From: Rugalucina vietnamica
Lineage: Eukaryota > Mollusca > Bivalvia > Lucinida > Lucinidae
Reading direction: 5' to 3'
DNA: 64,000 nucleotides
NCBI GenBank assembly: GCA_964017185.1
Contig: OZ024880.1
Coordinates: forward strand, 44,901,071 to 44,965,070
Under the pieces are notes generated by a model. It was not told where the DNA came from, ran no database searches, and worked only from the letters and a program-made list of their open reading frames with translations. Position numbers and translations under genes: made by a program. Positions 63,299-64,000 of this stretch are shown piece after piece; positions within the stretch are counted from its first letter, which is position 1; every line of letters begins with the position of its first letter.

Positions 63299-63866
63299 GA
63301 TTTCTTGACCATGCCGGCTGAAATTGTTAACAAATATTAATTCGTTTATCGACTGATTCAAACTGCCATTTAAGATAATCTGACTCTTGAAAAATGTCTG
63401 TCGAAAGTGGAAACCCCTACACTAACATTTACAAAAAAGGTCAATGATAATACACACACCAACTTTCAAGTCCTGTCTTCAATTCTGTGATCTAAGTGAA
63501 TTTTTTTTTCAAACTGAAAGAGACGAGGTTAAAATTGGCAATCATATTCTATCTTAGTTTGTTTCAATCTTGGTACCTATGGTTAACTTCAATGATATAA
63601 GCTGACTATACACACCTTTATCCAAACATTATCAGTTCGTAAACAACTATTACATTGCTTATTATTTGAATGCTGAATGACAGTGAATAAAAGATTATTT
63701 GTCAAAAACTTTTTGATTACTCTTTTAGTGTTGTATGAGTTTCAAGTCTCGTCTTCAATTTACAAATCAAGTTGCACATTTTTTTAAGTTAAAGGTTAAA
63801 GAAGAAAAACGAAAAAGAAGAAAAAAAAAACGATAAGGCATAGTATGACATTTATATCCTTATTAT
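63297..63866. other. Unrecognised AT-rich sequence
   Basis: Two similar stretches (CAAC/GTTTCAAGTC(C/T)(T/C)GTCTTCAATT near 63462 and 63740) indicate a diverged local duplication. Nothing coding. Confidence 0.35.
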
Positions 63867-63941
63867 GCAGTTACTGCGAAGCTGATCTGCGCCTTTGTTT
63901 TCGCCTATGTAGACTGTTGGTTTTCCCGTGCAGCGGCTCAA
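63867..63941. mobile_element. Family A MITE, right end only
   Basis: GCAGTTACTGCGAAGCTGATC, GCGCCTTTGTTTTCGCC and TTTTCCCGTGCAGCGGCTCA. Left half missing. Confidence 0.85.
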
Positions 63942-64000
63942 GAAATATTTGTTTTTCATATTTATCAGGAACTGCACCAAAAGTTGAGTTTTATAAAATT

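Overview
This window reads as nuclear DNA of an invertebrate animal, most likely a bivalve mollusc. It is AT-rich and intron-rich, with GT..AG introns. It is crowded with short dispersed inverted-repeat elements of the kind I associate from memory with clam and mussel genomes. I could not run a database search, so the taxonomic call is an inference.

Four protein-coding genes can be supported. (1) A complete nuclear receptor on the minus strand, six coding exons spanning 8829 to 882; every splice phase joins and the product is 428 residues. (2) A complete tetraspanin on the minus strand, seven coding exons spanning 36208 to 24526, 243 residues, again with every phase joining. (3) An apparently single-exon minus-strand gene at 43115-44113 for a 332-residue one-pass membrane protein of unknown family. 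(4) A plus-strand gene at 61537-62313 for a 258-residue secreted protein with a threonine-rich spacer and a C-terminal six-cysteine domain spaced like a neurotrophin (NGF-type cystine knot). The four show no operon-like relation and are probably independent genes.

Layout: 0.9-8.8 kb nuclear receptor, with introns packed with MITEs; 9-16 kb repeats, a miniature LTR retrotransposon (TRIM, 11148-11631), a broken LINE and a large simple-sequence mosaic (13.2-14.4 kb); 16.0-21.2 kb a non-coding element with terminal inverted repeats and a TA target duplication; 24.5-36.2 kb tetraspanin, with introns full of SINEs and MITEs; 36.9-41.3 kb a second large inverted-repeat element containing a dead LINE; 41.8-42.9 kb another nested element; 43.1-44.1 kb membrane-protein gene; 45.1-46.1 kb foldback element; 47.4-55.6 kb fragments of one reverse-transcriptase retroelement plus a LINE end; 58.3-61.4 kb a 3-kb palindromic element with a GATC/ATC satellite core; 61.5-62.3 kb neurotrophin-like gene.

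Two dispersed inverted-repeat families dominate. Family A (about 20 copies) has GAGCCGC ends and a central GATCAGC hairpin. Family B (11 copies) has CATTACGAAAAC-like ends and a central TTAGAACCGCCTCG hairpin. The most interesting pattern is how repeats sit against splice sites. Elements begin within about 10-45 bases of many 5' splice sites, and four separate exon edges carry local duplications: a nuclear receptor exon end repeated on both sides of a MITE, a triplicated acceptor, a duplicated tetraspanin exon, and a minisatellite containing copies of an acceptor-like sequence.
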